This document shows positions 1-13,157 of a stretch of 64,000 nucleotides of DNA, piece after piece. A model generated the notes under the pieces. It made no database searches, was not told where the DNA came from, and worked only from the letters and a program-made list of their open reading frames with translations. Both the position numbers and the translations under genes were made by a program. This DNA comes from Azadirachta indica (Eukaryota > Streptophyta > Magnoliopsida > Sapindales > Meliaceae): contig CM040444.1 of NCBI GenBank assembly GCA_022749755.1, positions 5,273,009 through 5,337,008 of the forward strand. The letters run 5' to 3'. The stretch's first letter is position 1, and every line of letters starts with the position of its first letter.

Positions 1-3000
1 GCAACCACCACATTAATGTGGAGCACTTTTGGCTGATGAATTATTTCAATAAGCAATAATATACTTTTAAATTAAAAAATCTTAACTTTTTATTAAATAT
101 ATATATAAGAATTTAAAATATTCAATGTTAAAAATTATGTTATTAGTTGTAATTGAAATAAATTTACATTTGTTTTATAGGGCAGTTTTAAATAATTTAA
201 ACAAGTAATTTATTAGATATATTCGTTAATTTATTTTTATTCTATATATCTTATAAGGATTTATAAGGCTTAATTTTCTAATTTTACAATATTAAGTTAT
301 CATAAATTATAAATGATGACAAAAGATTTTTATTAGTCATTGATATTGGCCATATATTTTTTGCTACTTTTATAAAACCACGTAATTCATATAAGATGGT
401 ACGGAGAAAATGTATTAAAGAAGCAACGTCTTTTGAAAATTTGATGGAGCTAACTGTAAGAGAAATTCTTAAAGCTAAGCATACATATAGAGTTATAAGG
501 ACTTGTGGTAGAAGTCCCACTTCCTCAATACGGAATTCTACCTATGGATGATAGTTTATATACTGTGTACTATGGACTTGTAGTTTTATTTTTAGAATTT
601 AATTCTAACTCTTACGTATTAAAAGGTATTTGTATTACACTTATCAATGAAAAGAGTTAGGAGTTTTCTTACTCATTGAAAGTAAGGGGTGCCATGGTTC
701 GTTCCGGTTTAAATTAAAATCGAACCAAAACAAAAACTTCTTGATCTCGAAATTTTGAAATCGGACCGTACCAATCCATACTGATTATATAATTGAATCG
801 AATTAAACTGAATTGATTGAATTTGATTTTTAAATCGGTTTGATTTTTGGGTAAATTTATTATTTTTTTAATAAAATTTTTAGTGTGTCAAGTAATTTCG
901 CTTTATGCAAATAATATAACGATATCATTCACATGTCAAAATATTAAAAAATAATAAATTCGCTCTTATTCGAGTTTTTTTATACAAAAACCAAAATTAA
1001 AGTGAAAATTTTGAATTTTTTATTTTAAAAAACAAAATCTGACCGAATTACATAAAATATCGAACCGAACTCATCAGTTTCGTTCCGATTTCAATTTAGT
1101 CCGATTATGTATAGTTTTTTTGCCCACTCCTAATTGAAAAAAAGATATTTCAGTGGATTCAAAAAAGAAAATGGCGTGGCAAAAAAAATACCATCCCAAT
1201 CAATTACGTTATATCGAATCTGATTTTTCAAATTTTGTGGTCCTTTTTTTTCATGTGATTTTTTCATTCTTTTTGTTTAATAAGTGTTTTATAATTATTG
1301 TGTATGTTTTTCATTAATTAATTATTATATTTTATGTGACTGTTTGTGGTTCTAATTAAATAAATTTTATTGAATCAGTATTTAAAGTGAATAACACTAG
1401 TTTTTTAATTTATTTTTGGGCTTTTTTAGTGTACACATAAAGTTAGTGGGTAGGTATATTGTAACAATCATATATATATATATATATAATATTTAGCCAA
1501 ACCCCTGTTTTGTTTAATATATAGTTGAATTACTATGCATGCATTGGGATTCATAGTATTGAGTAGTATAGATCTTACGACAGACTTCCTACTCTTTCAT
1601 GTCGACCATGAACACAGATGTACATAACTTGCTTTCTTTAATTTTTATTTTGTGCTTATTTCGTTAACTTTACTTTCAATGTCATTGACTTAATTATGTA
1701 ATATATGTAGATAGTTATTTTTTTAAAGATATTAAAGAGGTCACAAATCTAATTATCACGATATCTCTATCTCTTTTGATGGAAGTAGTGATCAAGAGAT
1801 AGCTAATAATTATACATAATAGGAACAATATTATTTATTTATTATATAAAGATATTCATTTATTTAAATTATGAAATTAAAAGTCTAATTTATTTTTATT
1901 TAATGCGATCACCTTCTTTCACATGACATGATCATAAATTATCTACACTGCGCTCACCACTTCATCAAAATCACAAGGTCACCATTTACATGAAGCTCAC
2001 TACCCTCATCAGGATCACTAAACTCACCATTTGCAACAAAGTCACCACCTCAATGTAGAGCACTTTTGGCTGATGAATTATTTCAATAAATAACAATATA
2101 CTTTTAAACTAAAAAATCTTAACTTTTTATTAAATATATACATAAGAATTTAAAATATTCAATGTTAAAAATTATGGTATTAGTTGTAATTGAAATAAAT
2201 TTACATTTGTTTTATAAGGCAATTTTAAATAGTTTAAAAACAACTAATTTATTAGATATATTCTTTAATTTATTTTTATTATATATATCTTACCAAGATT
2301 TATAGGGCTTAATTTCTTAATTTGACAATATTAAGTTATCATAACTTATTAATAATGGCAAAAGGATCCTTATTAGCCATTGACATTAGTTATAAATTTT
2401 TTGGTACTTTTATAAAACTACGTAATTTACATAAGATGATACAGAGAACATGTAATAGAAGAGCAACGTCTTTTCAAAATTTGATGGAGCTAACTGTAAG
2501 AAAAATTCTTAAAACTAAGCATACATATACAGTTATGAGACTTATGGTGGGGGTCCCACTTTTTTAATACGAAATTTTACTTTTAAATGATAGTGTACAT
2601 GTTGTCTACCATAGACATGTAATTTTATTTTTAGAATTTAATTTTACTTATTACGTATTAAAAAGTATTTGTATTACACTTATCAATTAATATGGTTCAA
2701 TGAATAGAATTAGGAGTTCTCTTGCTCATTGAAAGTGAGGGGTGGCACAATTCGATCTTATCTGAATTTTCAAAAAAGGGACCCAAAACCAAAAATTCTT
2801 AGTCTCAAAATTTTGAGACCGGACCGAATCGATTATATAACTGAATCGAATTAAAATCGGACCGATTAGTTCGTTTTTCAGGTTTGTTCGGTTTTTAGGT
2901 AAATTTATTATTTTTTAATAAAATTTTTAGTGTATCAAGTGATGTCATTTTATGCAAACAATATAACGATATCATTTACATGTCAAAATATTAAAAAATA

Positions 3001-4419
3001 ATAAATTGGATCTGCTTCGAGTTTTTTATATAAAAACCAAAAACAGACCGAAGAATCTGGATTTTTTATTTTAAGAATTGAAATTAAGCCAAATTGCATA
3101 AAATACCAAACCAAACTCATTGATTTCGTTTCAGTTTCAATTTGGTCCAATTCTGTCTGGTTTTTCCACTCACTCCTATTTGAAAAAAAGATATTTCACT
3201 GGATTGAAAAAAAAAAGTGGCATAGTTTGAGAAGTACCATCCTAATCATTTGCGCTATGTGAAGGAAGTAAGCAAGGAGGGAGAGAAGAAAACTTTAAAT
3301 ATAGTTACACTAATAAACATAATGTAAACATTTTTAGAACTTGTGAATGTAGCTTTTCTCCTTGATATATATAATACATTGGAAAATTTTTATAATAATT
3401 ATGAGAAGGCACTACTTGATGAGGATGACAAAAAATATCAGTGAAAATAATACTGATAAGAATTTTTGCTTTTTATAGTAACATTGTACGAATTTATAAA
3501 TAATTGATAACACGTTGTATTTTATTGATTTTTCAAGTTTTGTGGTTTTTTTTCATGAGACTTTTTCAGTCTTTTATTTAGTAATTGTTTTATAATTATT
3601 GTGTATGTTTTTTATTAATTAATTATCGCATTTTATGTGACTGTTTGTGGTTTTGAGTAAAGAAATTTTATTGAATCAATGTTTAAAATGATTAACATTA
3701 ATTTTTTAATTTATTTTTAGGCTTTCTTGGTGTAACATTAATTTTTTAATTTATTTTTGGGCTTTCTTGGTGTACACATGAAGCTAGTGGGTAGGTATAT
3801 AGTACAATCATATATATGTATATAATTTAACCGAGTCCCTATTTTGTTTAATATATAGTTGACTCCCTATTTTGTTTTTCTTTCCTATCTACCAAACATC
3901 CAAACTTAGCTGGATGACAATATATCCAAGTTTTCTCTATTTATGGGCTTTGTACATTATGATAGTGCTGTGAAATATGCAGTTTTTTGTTAGACAAGTG
4001 GCTCTATTATTTACTTCGATGTCTATTGTTTGATATGTATAACTTTTAAGTGGAGAAATCAAAGTTGATGTGAAAGAACCTTCTGCAAGTTAATTGGATG
4101 TTTGGTACTTAATACTGTTTTAATAAAATTGTTTTTTTTTTTCGTGTTTGAAATCTAAAAGAAAGAAAAAATAATTATAATGTTTTTCTTAGGAGTGGAT
4201 ATGGTTTGATTCGGTCCAAGTTTTTAGAAATCGAATTAGATTTAAAAATTTTGATTCTTAAATTTTTGAGACCGGACCAAATCAAATGAGAAGAAAAATT
4301 CAAACCCAACCAAACCAATTACATATAAAAACTGAAATGCTCAAAACGACATAGCGAAACGTTTTAAAGCTTGCTATAAGGATGTTATAAGGATGCATCA
4401 TGGCTATAGCATCTTCAAC
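1..4419. repeat. Two diverged direct copies of a ~1.6-1.8 kb AT-rich repeat
   Basis: Positions 1 to about 1560 and about 2033 to 3860 align to each other over most of their length. Both begin with a GTAGAGCACTTTTGGCTGATG-like block (near 17 and 2054). Both contain the same sequence ending in GATGGAGCTAACTGTAAGA (near 444 and 2483), a CGAACC/CGGTTT-rich block, and the same tail with TATAATTATTGTGTATGTTTT. The second copy carries about 270 extra bases (roughly 3254-3525) and an internal 40-bp tandem duplication (3695-3774). The 5' end of the first copy lies outside the window. A short reading frame at 2322-2567 lies in the second copy; its counterpart in the first copy has diverged and no protein family was recognised. 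The unit could be a non-autonomous element or a segmental duplication; neither LTR ends nor target-site duplications were found. Confidence 0.75.
3695..3774. repeat. 40-bp tandem duplication, two units
   Basis: Two adjacent 40-base units (3695-3734 and 3735-3774) differ at a single position. Each starts ACATTAATTTTTT and ends CTTTCTTGGTGTA. The upstream copy of the large repeat has only one such unit, so this is a recent local slippage or unequal exchange event in the second copy. Confidence 0.85.
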
Positions 4420-5330
4420 TCCGACATCTCAATTTTGGAGGTTTGAAACTGTTATCCAAGAAGAAAATGGTGAAAGGATTATCTTGCGTCAATCATCCTG
4501 ACCAATTATGTGAAAGATGTCTACTTGTGAAACAATTTAGAATAAGCTTTCCAAAGCAGTCTACTTTTAGAAGAGAGAAGCCACTCGAACTCGTACACAT
4601 TGATGTATGTAGTCTTATCAAGTCAAACTTTCTATGTAAGAGTAATTACTTTCTTCTTTTTATTGATGATTATTCAAGAACAACATGGGTGTATTTTTTG
4701 AAAGAAAAATCCGAAATTTTTGGCGTGTTCAAAAAATTTAAAGCACTTGTGGAAAATGAAAATAGATGCAAAATCAAGGCCATAAGATCCGATCGAGGTG
4801 GAGAATTCACTTCGAAAGAGTTTCGAGAATTCTGTAAAGCAAATGGAATCTACTGTCTTCTAGCAGTTCTGAAATTCCTCCAATAAAATGGCATTGCTGA
4901 GAGGAAAAATAGAATTATTCTTAACATGGCACGAAACATGCTCTAAAGCAAAAAATTGCCAAAAAGATTTTGGACTGGAACTGTAGTATGCACGATGTAT
5001 TTATCCAACTAATCTCTTACTTGAAGTGTGTGAGGAAAGACGCTACAAGAAGCCTAGAGTGAAAGAAAGCCCGACATCTTTTATCTAAGAGTTTTTAGAA
5101 GTATTGCTTATGCTCATGTGCCAAAAAAAAAAAGAAGCTTAATAATCGAAGTGAGAAGTTTGTTTTCATTGGCAATGATTCAAATTCAAAAGAATACAAG
5201 TTTTACAATCCAAGCAAAGGGAAAACCATTATTAGTCGAGATGTGGAGTTTGATGAAAAAAACTCATCAGAATGGGATATTAAAGAAGAAGATTACAACC
5301 TCTTCCCTTACCTTTACCAAGTTACTTGTA
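4420..5330 (+). mobile_element. Degenerate Ty1/copia retrotransposon pol fragment (GAG-pre-integrase and integrase)
   Basis: Translation gives an end piece of the GAG-pre-integrase domain (HLNFGG at about 4425, then CERC at 4517). An integrase core follows, with LVHIDVC, FIDDYSRTTWVYFLKEKSE and IRSDRGGEF, and after a break NGIAERKNRI. These are the usual copia DDE-integrase landmarks. Stop codons and frame changes occur from about 4880 onward. Another frame then gives the typical post-integrase stretch ending VEFDEKNSSEW (about 5240-5270). No reverse transcriptase, RNase H, primer-binding site or clear LTRs are visible, so this is a dead internal fragment. It is not clear whether the repeats upstream belong to the same insertion. 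Confidence 0.85.
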
Positions 5331-5360
5331 AAAGAGAGATATTTAAAACACAAAATATAA

Positions 5361-5839
5361 TTTTTCAGTTCATTTATAAAAAACTTAAGAGAATTTTAAT
5401 GGAACAATTAATTAAAAAATCCATTTTATTTTATTATTTACTTATGTATTTATTCCATTCCTTTTATCAAAGAAATAGAAACAAAGGTCAGCAGTTGATT
5501 ATCAATTTCACGCCTGATATTCCATCTTGTTTCCCTGACAATCAAAAACTTCCATAAATCAAAGTCAATCAATCAGAAGATACTTTCAAAATAAACATTT
5601 AAGAAGGCACTATGAGTAAACTTATCCCACAAAAAAACTGCATAAGGAATTAGCATTTGCACCTGTAGGTGTTTTCCCATTTCAAAATTTCCAAAACATT
5701 AAAAGTTTATGAGGATATTTTACAATGAAAGCAGCTACACTGAAGAAAGTACATAAAATATGAACAGTGCCACCAATGGGGTTCACTCAATATGGTTTTA
5801 ATGCTAAAAACAAAAGCTACTGGTCTAACATTAAAAACA
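5361..5839. other. Spacer between the copia remnant and the PPR pseudogene
   Basis: AT-rich sequence without a convincing reading frame. It probably holds the 3' flank of the minus-strand PPR pseudogene. Nothing else was recognised. Confidence 0.5.
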
Positions 5840-7690
5840 TCAACTTACTTCTGGGTCTTGAATGCCAAATGATGGAAGAGAGTTCAAATTAACCTTGTTC
5901 TTGACAAGTAAGTCTACAATGGATGAAAATATAGATGCATCTGGCTTTAGATTTCTCTCCACCATTTTCTGAAGAAGTTCAATAACTGTTGATATCCTGT
6001 CGATTTTGACAAAATAGCTCATAAGCGTGCTATATGTGATTACATTTAGCTCCAAAACCTTTTTTTCTTCCATATCCAGTAACAATCCATTTGCCTTCTC
6101 TATTTGCCCATCTTTACAGAACGCGATAGGTTACAACATTAGGTAATAGGCCTTCACAAGGCAATCTATTAAAAAGTTCCCAAGAAATTTTGATTCTCCC
6201 TGTTTAACATAATCCATCAATGAGGCAGCTACAGGTTTCAATCTTAAATTTGTGCTTGCAATCGCTTATGGAATTATACAATTTCAATGCCTCCCAAACA
6301 AAACCATTCTTGCAGCGCCCATCAATTAAAGTCATATAGTTAATTGAATTGGGCACAACATTGGTAAGCTGCATCTCATCAAACACTTTCAGTGCATGTT
6401 CAACCATACCTATTCAGAAAAGGTCAACTAGCAACAAGTTATAAGTGCAAATGTTAGGTCTAATTCCTTTTGAAAGCATTCCCCTATAAAGACTTGTAGC
6501 TTCCTCAACATTTTTATTCTTGCTGTATCCATTTATCAAAAAACTGTAACTAATAATATTAGGTCTGCATCCCTTACTCTCCGTAGCAACAAGTACTTCC
6601 TTTGCTCAATAAATTTTACCCGTCAAGCAAAAACCATCCATCAAACTGTTGTAAGTATATATATAGGTTTCACACCTCTCTCAATCATCAATTCCAACAA
6701 CCAATTTGCTTCATCCATCTGCCCATTCTTGCAAAGCTTATCAATGACCACACTAAATGTCATCACATCAGGCTGCAAGCCTTGTCCATCTTCTCAATAA
6801 ACAAACATTTAGCCTCCTTCCAATCACCAGCACATCAAAAACCATGAATCAAAGAGGTATAAGAAACCACATCAGGATCAATTTTCCTATCCTTCGCATG
6901 CAAAAACAGCTGCTTTGCCTTGTTCACAAACCCATCTTTATAAAGAGCATCAATAATAATACTGCATGTGAAGATATCAGGCTTACAAATAATACGAAAT
7001 GCACCTATCCCATTAATCATCTCCTCAAATAACTTAAATGCGACATTTGTATTGCCGGATCTACACAATCCACTAATCAAAGTATCACATGTAATCAGAT
7101 TCGGCTTACAACCAAACGCACTTAGTTGCTTAAACAATCTGGTGGCCTCCATGATTCCACCTTCCGCAGACAAGCCATTAATCAAAGTATTACATGTAAC
7201 TAGATTAGGTTACAGCCAAATGTAATTTATTTCTTAAACAACCTGGTGGCCTCCATAATTCTACGCTCCACACGCAAAGAATTGATCAAAGTATTAAAAG
7301 TTGAGGGTTGCGGTGGAAAACAACTCTTTATAATTATCCCAAAACAATAAATCCATCACACACCCTACCCATTTTACAAAGCAATTAATGAAAATATTGA
7401 AACCAATTAGATTTGGCAACAGCCCACTACGATTCAGCTTCTTGCAGAGGAAAATGACAGTACCATAATGCTTATTCTTAGCAAGGGCAGCAAACAAAGT
7501 ATTGAAGGATGGCATAGGGGGAGATGGCTGCATTTTTATCATATAATCAAATAAATAAAGAGCTTCATCGGGAGTGATATTACCTGATCTACATCTTTGA
7601 TTCGGCAATGTATCAAGTGAGGTTCCATTCCTTACTGTGGGTAGAGAACATTTCGTGAATTTGAAGCTGTGGAGTGAATGAATGATGATG
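5840..7690 (-). pseudogene. Pentatricopeptide repeat (PPR) gene, decayed
   Basis: Minus-strand pieces in several frames all show P-class PPR motifs. They include SFNTLFAALAKNKHYGTVI (about 7500-7440), CDTLISGLCRSGNTNVAFKLFEEM (about 7090-7010), SYTSLIHGF (near 6850), NYMTLIDGRCKNGFVWEALKLY (about 6340-6270) and TYSTLMSYFVKIDRISTVIELLQKMVERNLKPD (near 6040-5940). The order and ~35-residue spacing match one protein of the type related to Arabidopsis P-class mitochondrial PPRs. The frame is broken repeatedly (for example at 7294, 6835, 6204-6130 and around 7200). The frame running into the N-terminal part has no in-frame ATG before an upstream stop. The stretch near 7240-7200 looks like a partial duplicate of the repeat at about 7185-7130. 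Intact relatives bind organellar RNA; this copy should not encode a functional protein. Confidence 0.85.
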
Positions 7691-10600
7691 AGAAATTAAG
7701 AATAAAAGCTGTTTTTGATTTTGAAGCAAAATTAAAGTAACGATATAAGGGTTTGAAGACCATCGCAGTTGCAGAGAGAGTTCAAGGATTCGGGACAGAC
7801 AATCTGTGTTCAGTTTTGTAAAAATTAATGGATGAATAACATTTTTGTCGCTAATCTTAAAAATATAACGTGTATGCGCTTTATTTTCTCCATTTTAACA
7901 ATTTAGTCCCTATCCTTATCCTATAATCCTTGCAAGTCTACCTTTGTTCCATACCACCTACACTCTCGCACTCGCGCTCTCTCTAGTACATACTACATAA
8001 GGATCTAGGTATTATATGTTTATGGTGTTTGACAAAATATGATATTTTGTTAAACGTACAGGGATCCTAATCAGAACCCTGAACCTAACTCTTCTCTTTT
8101 CTTCGATTTTCAGCCGCCGCCTCCACAAACTCCGTTCAAACGCCGAACACTCTCCCCCGCCTTCGTTGTTTCCTATTCTTATTACAAGCGAGCCCAAGCA
8201 CTCTCCCACGCCATTCAACAGCGGCCACCTAAACAATTTACCAGTCCGTGGGACAGAAAATTCACAGAGATCATTAATCCAAGTGAGTTCCTCTTTTCCT
8301 TTCCCCTTCCTCTTTTTATCTCTTCCCAATCTTTTGATTAAAGCTTGAATTCTTAATTTTTGTTATATATCAATTAATTCTCAGTTATTTAATTTTGTCA
8401 ACTAGAATTAGAAGTATAAGTTGAATGCTCAAGTCAACCTGTGTTATGATTGCTTTATAGTAGCGTTCTTATGAATCCAATATTGTTATCTAAATTCTTG
8501 TTCTGCAGACCATCAAATATTTCTATTATCAGAACATCCGATAGTGCTTTTTCTTTTGCTCTATGAATGGATCAAGCGATTTATGCATTCTTTTCCTTTG
8601 GTTGCTTGAGAATTGATTATAGGGAGAAGAGAATTTGCATCCATATGTTCTACTTTAGGATGACAGCCTGCTACTTAAAAATAATAATAATACTACTTAG
8701 TCCATCAACTTCAGGGAGAAATTCAGCAACAATCTGAGAGTAGTGGAAATGATATAATTAGTCCATCATCACATTAGCTTTACTTTGTTAGCCGTCACCA
8801 GACGAATCTGCAGGACCAATTAATATTCAATTTTTCAGTTGAAAGAATTACCCTAACAGCTCTAATGTCGACATATATTTCTACACATGCTAGATGTATA
8901 ATTATTGGATTAATGAATCAAATGCAATTCATACACAAGTCAACAAGCATGAAATTAAAACCTTCATCAAAGCATTAAATAATTCCCACTTTATAAACAG
9001 CATTAGTTTGGGTGAAAAGTAATAAAAGAATAATTTGTTTTCAAGAAAACAATTATAGTAATTTACAACCAACCTGACATTGCATTAATAATATACATAT
9101 ACATGTATATTTGTACATATATATGTTAATTATATAATCTTGTTTGGTCAATTGATGATTAATTAGGAGAGTTGTCAACCAAGCCAGCCAAGGTGACTTA
9201 AAAAGCTAATTGATTCAACTTCACAATTAGTTATTATAGATATTAAAGCAATCACCTTACAAATTAGAATATGAAGTACATACACCAAATTATGTAGAGA
9301 CTACTTTGACTGTTAGCAGTACTTGTTTTGCTTACAAATATAAGATTTTATGGGTAAGATTTTATTGGTTAACTTGCACTAGAGTCGTGATTATTGCCAT
9401 GATTCAGAGAATATTATTCAGAGACTACTTTGACCATTAGCAGTACTTATTTTGGTTTCAACATTGCAAGATTCCAAATATGGAGGCAAAGATTAGAACT
9501 GCAGAACAGAATGAATTTAGCACAGCTTCTGCAGGTTTTATTTATATTTGCTGTAATCATTTGTAAATGTCTTCCTATGATCTTATATCAAATTTTTACC
9601 CAATTTATGAGAGATCTAATCCATCCTAGAACGTGAAGCGAATGTATTGAAAATGATGACATGTAACCAGGAAATACAATGGTTGTTTCCACAGCCATAG
9701 AGATGTATGGGAAATCTTCAATTTTCATGCATTCTATATGTTTTTCTAGATCATTAGAATAGTATCTAGCCCTGTTGAAATACTCTGGTTGTCAGTGCAT
9801 GAATACTGAAATAATGTGATTTGGCAGCGTAGCATCTTAAGCATCAGAGATGACATGAAACTTTCTAAACATCATAGAAATTGGGTTTGCCTGTTTTCTT
9901 TCACTAATCAGAGATGAGATGATTATCACAGGTCAATTTTTCTATTTCAAATTCCTTCGTGTGATATATTTGTTTGTTATTTCTTATTTTATCAATATGA
10001 AATTAATTAATTGCCTAGGTGAAGAAATTAATATTATGTATGATTATTACAGGTCAATTTTTCTGTGTGCTTGGGATTTTTTCCTAAAAAAATTGAAAAG
10101 CAAGATTGTCCAAGTGTTGACAGTGATTTGACAGAAACACCCATCTTTTCAACTTCGTTGATCTCCGCCAAGCATCAGGTACTTGAATCTTCCTGAATCT
10201 GTTTGCTCTATTTCCGCTAATAATATTGCTGTTTTTGTTGTTTCTTTTGCTACTTTTTGCTGTCTCAATTGTTGCTATTTGCTGTCTTTTTGCTGTTTGA
10301 TTTTGCTGCTTTTTTTCTGGTTCTCTTGATGCTGTTTGCTGTCTCAGTTGCTGCTGGCACAGAATATAGCCTGTATGAACAATTGGTGACTTTGCTTAGA
10401 AGATAAGCTGCGTAATTTGTGTTTGGTTTCTTTGCTTAACACAGAAATTATGAAAATGGTTATGAAATTAATTGATTAACCTTGTATGGGTGTGTAGTTG
10501 GTGCATCAATTTCAATGTGACAACCCTGTTTTTGGATTGTTTCCTATAAATTAATATTATTAATGAATCTTTGCTGGCTAGCTGCCCAAATAGATGGAGT

Positions 10601-11998
10601 TTTTTTTTTTCCCTTAAAATTTAGATTTTATAAATAATCTTTTTATTATGACAGTCGTCCTTCCCACTTAGTATTTATTCATTTTCTATTTTTCAGCTTC
10701 ATTGGATTTTCCTTCTTCACCAGATGCTTTAAAATGATTTCAATTCTTTAAGTTATTTTAATCCACTGATGCAAAATGATGAATGTGCTTAGGTAAAAGT
10801 GTCTGAATTTTGAGTTCTATAGCAGAATTACACAGTTTTATGAGTTGAATATCATTTGGGATCTTGAATTAATTGGTTGACGCAAAAATTTTGGTAGCTT
10901 CTGATGCATGTGAAAACCAGAGAATCTGGAAGGGCCTTGACTTAATTTTGTTGCACATAATCCCTTGCCTGATCTAAATTGGTTCGTTATTACTTTCAAG
11001 GCACTGTATTGTCTATCTTATTAAAAGTCCTAGTTTTCCATTTTGTTATGTGCCTTGTTCAAATGTGTAACCTTTCTTTTATGTGATTACATATGGATAT
11101 ATTCGTTTTCTTTTTTGAGTTTATTTGATTGATTATGTGTCCATTTGTTTTTATTTAGGAAGTTATAGATCCAATGAGTAATCTTAGATTAAATTTATGA
11201 AAATCAATTAATAAAATCCTGATCTTATGATGTATTGCTGATGTAGTTGTGTCAATGTGTGAAGTTATCTTGTATTTTAGTTGTATAATGGGACTCATTT
11301 CCCAGGATCGTACAAACAGGTGATTTGGTAGCTTCAATCCCAGAAAGTACCCATATAAATCTGGTAGGTTGAATTTAAATCTGACAGTAACTTATTTGTG
11401 TTATAAATTGTACTGAGTGAAAATTGTTGTGTGCTAAAGTCTGAACTGGTCAAAAACTCTGATGAAAAATGTAGTGGCTGTCTTCTTGTGTTTTTGTACA
11501 TAGATTGTCTTGCTGGTTTTTCTGGATCATAATTTGGCTTCAATAAAACCAAAGAGGTTATAATTTGGTTGTATGTAAACAAAGGCTGTGTTGCATATGA
11601 TATTATTGATTGTTACACTGTCGTAGTTGACAACTGAAGTCTATAATAATTGTAATAGGTCTGAAAGGGTTAGGACCTTTGTCAATATCTATTCCTCAGT
11701 TCACTGTCTGTTGCATCTCAGTCCTTGTATGAGCTCAAATTTTATTCCTGTGCCCATCATTGGCATTGCATTAATTGTCTTTGGACATAGAGATTAGTTC
11801 AATTGATGCTCTCTAGTTTTGAGCCAATTGGACCACCTGGCATGTTTCGAGTAATGGTCTCTTTGGATAGTATATTTTTCCCTCCCTAATACTTTCTCTC
11901 CCTTGAAAGAAAGAAAAAGAATGTGAGAGAAGATTGGACAATATAGAAGACAAAGTGACAGTGAGTAACTGTTGAGAGTGAAACACGGAGTAAAAGAG
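7691..11998. other. Spacer and possible 5' leader region of the EDR1-like fragment
   Basis: No recognised protein is encoded here. A pyrimidine-rich, GC-richer stretch around 8085-8285 followed by AAGTGAGTTCC looks like a 5' UTR exon with a splice donor. Genes of the EDR1 family can have spliced leaders, so it may belong to the truncated kinase gene downstream; this is inference. About 10190-10360 is a low-complexity stretch of TTTGCTGT-like words. A ~30-bp block containing ACAGGTCAATTTTTCT occurs twice (near 9930 and 10050). Confidence 0.4.
10053..10178 (+). other. Unrecognised exon-like open stretch
   Basis: A 126-nt segment is bounded by TTACAG on the left and CAG|GTACTT on the right. It is open for 42 codons and contains KKIEKQDCPSVDSDLTETP. 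It has splice-like ends and sits upstream of the EDR1-like exon. A 42-codon open frame arises by chance fairly often, and no family was recognised, so it may be a non-coding leader exon or nothing. Confidence 0.25.
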
Positions 11999-12383
11999 AT
12001 GAGAAACATCTTCAAGAAGCCGTGCATAGGCAGCAACCACAAGTCGAATAGGACGAACGAAACCCTAACTCCAACGTCATGTGCCATTGATCACAACCAA
12101 AGATCGTCATCATCAAATGCCAGGTCCGATGAGTCCATTGGTGCTAGCATCATGCCAGTTCCTGTGTTGTCAGCCAGTCAGACCTATTACATGACATCGG
12201 AGGAGGAATCTCAAGTGCAGCTGGCTATGGCAATCAGTTTCATCCTCAAATCCTGATGATTTTTCTGAGAAGGATCAGAACCGGCTGGCCATGCTGTTGA
12301 GTTTGAACAATAGTGATCAGAGGAGTGATTTGGGGAGGGATACAGCTGACGTGTCAGCAGAGGTTTTATCCAGGCAATACTGG
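11999..12383 (+). pseudogene. EDR1-like Raf-type MAPKKK, isolated first exon with frameshift
   Basis: The start MRNIFKKPCIGSN and the later block EEESQVQLAMAIS resemble the N-terminus and the beginning of the EDR1 regulatory domain of plant Raf-like MAPKKKs (EDR1/CTR1 group). After AMAIS the frame shifts (near 12237-12242, equivalent to a 2-base loss or 1-base gain). The new frame continues as NPDDFSEKDQNRLAMLLSLN and SAEVLSRQYW, the characteristic end of this exon, followed by a GT donor at 12384. None of the later exons (rest of the EDR1 domain, kinase domain) is found before the next gene starts at 13158. In intact relatives this domain regulates a kinase acting in defence, ethylene and stress signalling. 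Here it is a truncated relic or a partial duplicate. Confidence 0.8.
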
Positions 12384-13157
12384 GTAATATTTTTGGAGCA
12401 TGATTTTAGGGAATTCTGATAGCTTTCAGCATCAAGTGTAAATAATTGTTGTGCTTTAACTTGAATCAAGAATTTTTTTACTTGGTTTTGGTCATTGATA
12501 TTTTATTAACCATTAAATTAGGTAAACCCCTAAATAGTAAGGAATAAGTTTGAGTAGGCTGTATTTCCATTGTTTTTCGCTAGTGATATCGAGTTTACTT
12601 TATCTGTGACTGGTTTGGTGTTGATTAGGGCTATTTACCTTTTCCATTTGGAGGCAATATGATCAGTTGAACTTTGTTGAGCCCTTACGCAGTGCAATGT
12701 AGTAGATTTGCTTGAGTTGTGTGGTTTTACTTGTGTATTGGTAGTTGATATCAGGCATCTCAATATTTGATTTTGATTTGATTTTTGATTATGGAAATTT
12801 AGGCTTTGCTAACCTAGGGAAGATTTGCTAAATTTCTAGTTTTTGGATGTGCTCGCCATTTTAGTGCTGTAATAGATATCTTCAAATGTTTTTTGCTGCA
12901 TCTCTGTATGATGTATCTTTAAGCCTTTTTTGACGTTACTGCCTAATTGTGTCCTCTGGAGTTTGCTACTATGAGAATAAGTAATAGTTTATGTGTCCAG
13001 ATCATGGCTAAACTTCTTATCAGTGTAGAATTATTATCCTTGGATTTGATTTTGTATTTCCCTTTATATGAGTGTTGTTTGCTCTGTCAATATTAGCCCA
13101 AAATTCAAGCTTGAATGCGGTAACAGACAGATCAAAGGGCGAAAAGGAGAGAAAAAG
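12384..13157. other. Spacer, likely promoter and leader of the ALG1-like gene
   Basis: T-rich sequence with no recognised coding exon. It must contain the promoter of the gene starting at 13158 unless that gene uses a spliced leader from further upstream. No clear TATA box was picked out. Confidence 0.4.

Noticed and set aside
2322..2567. 81-codon frame in the left repeat as a gene
   Set aside because: The homologous stretch near 290-530 does not keep the frame, and no family was recognised. It is treated as repeat sequence.
4443..4886. 147-codon frame as a functional gene
   Set aside because: It is only part of a copia integrase domain; the domain continues past a stop and in other frames, so it is a dead element.
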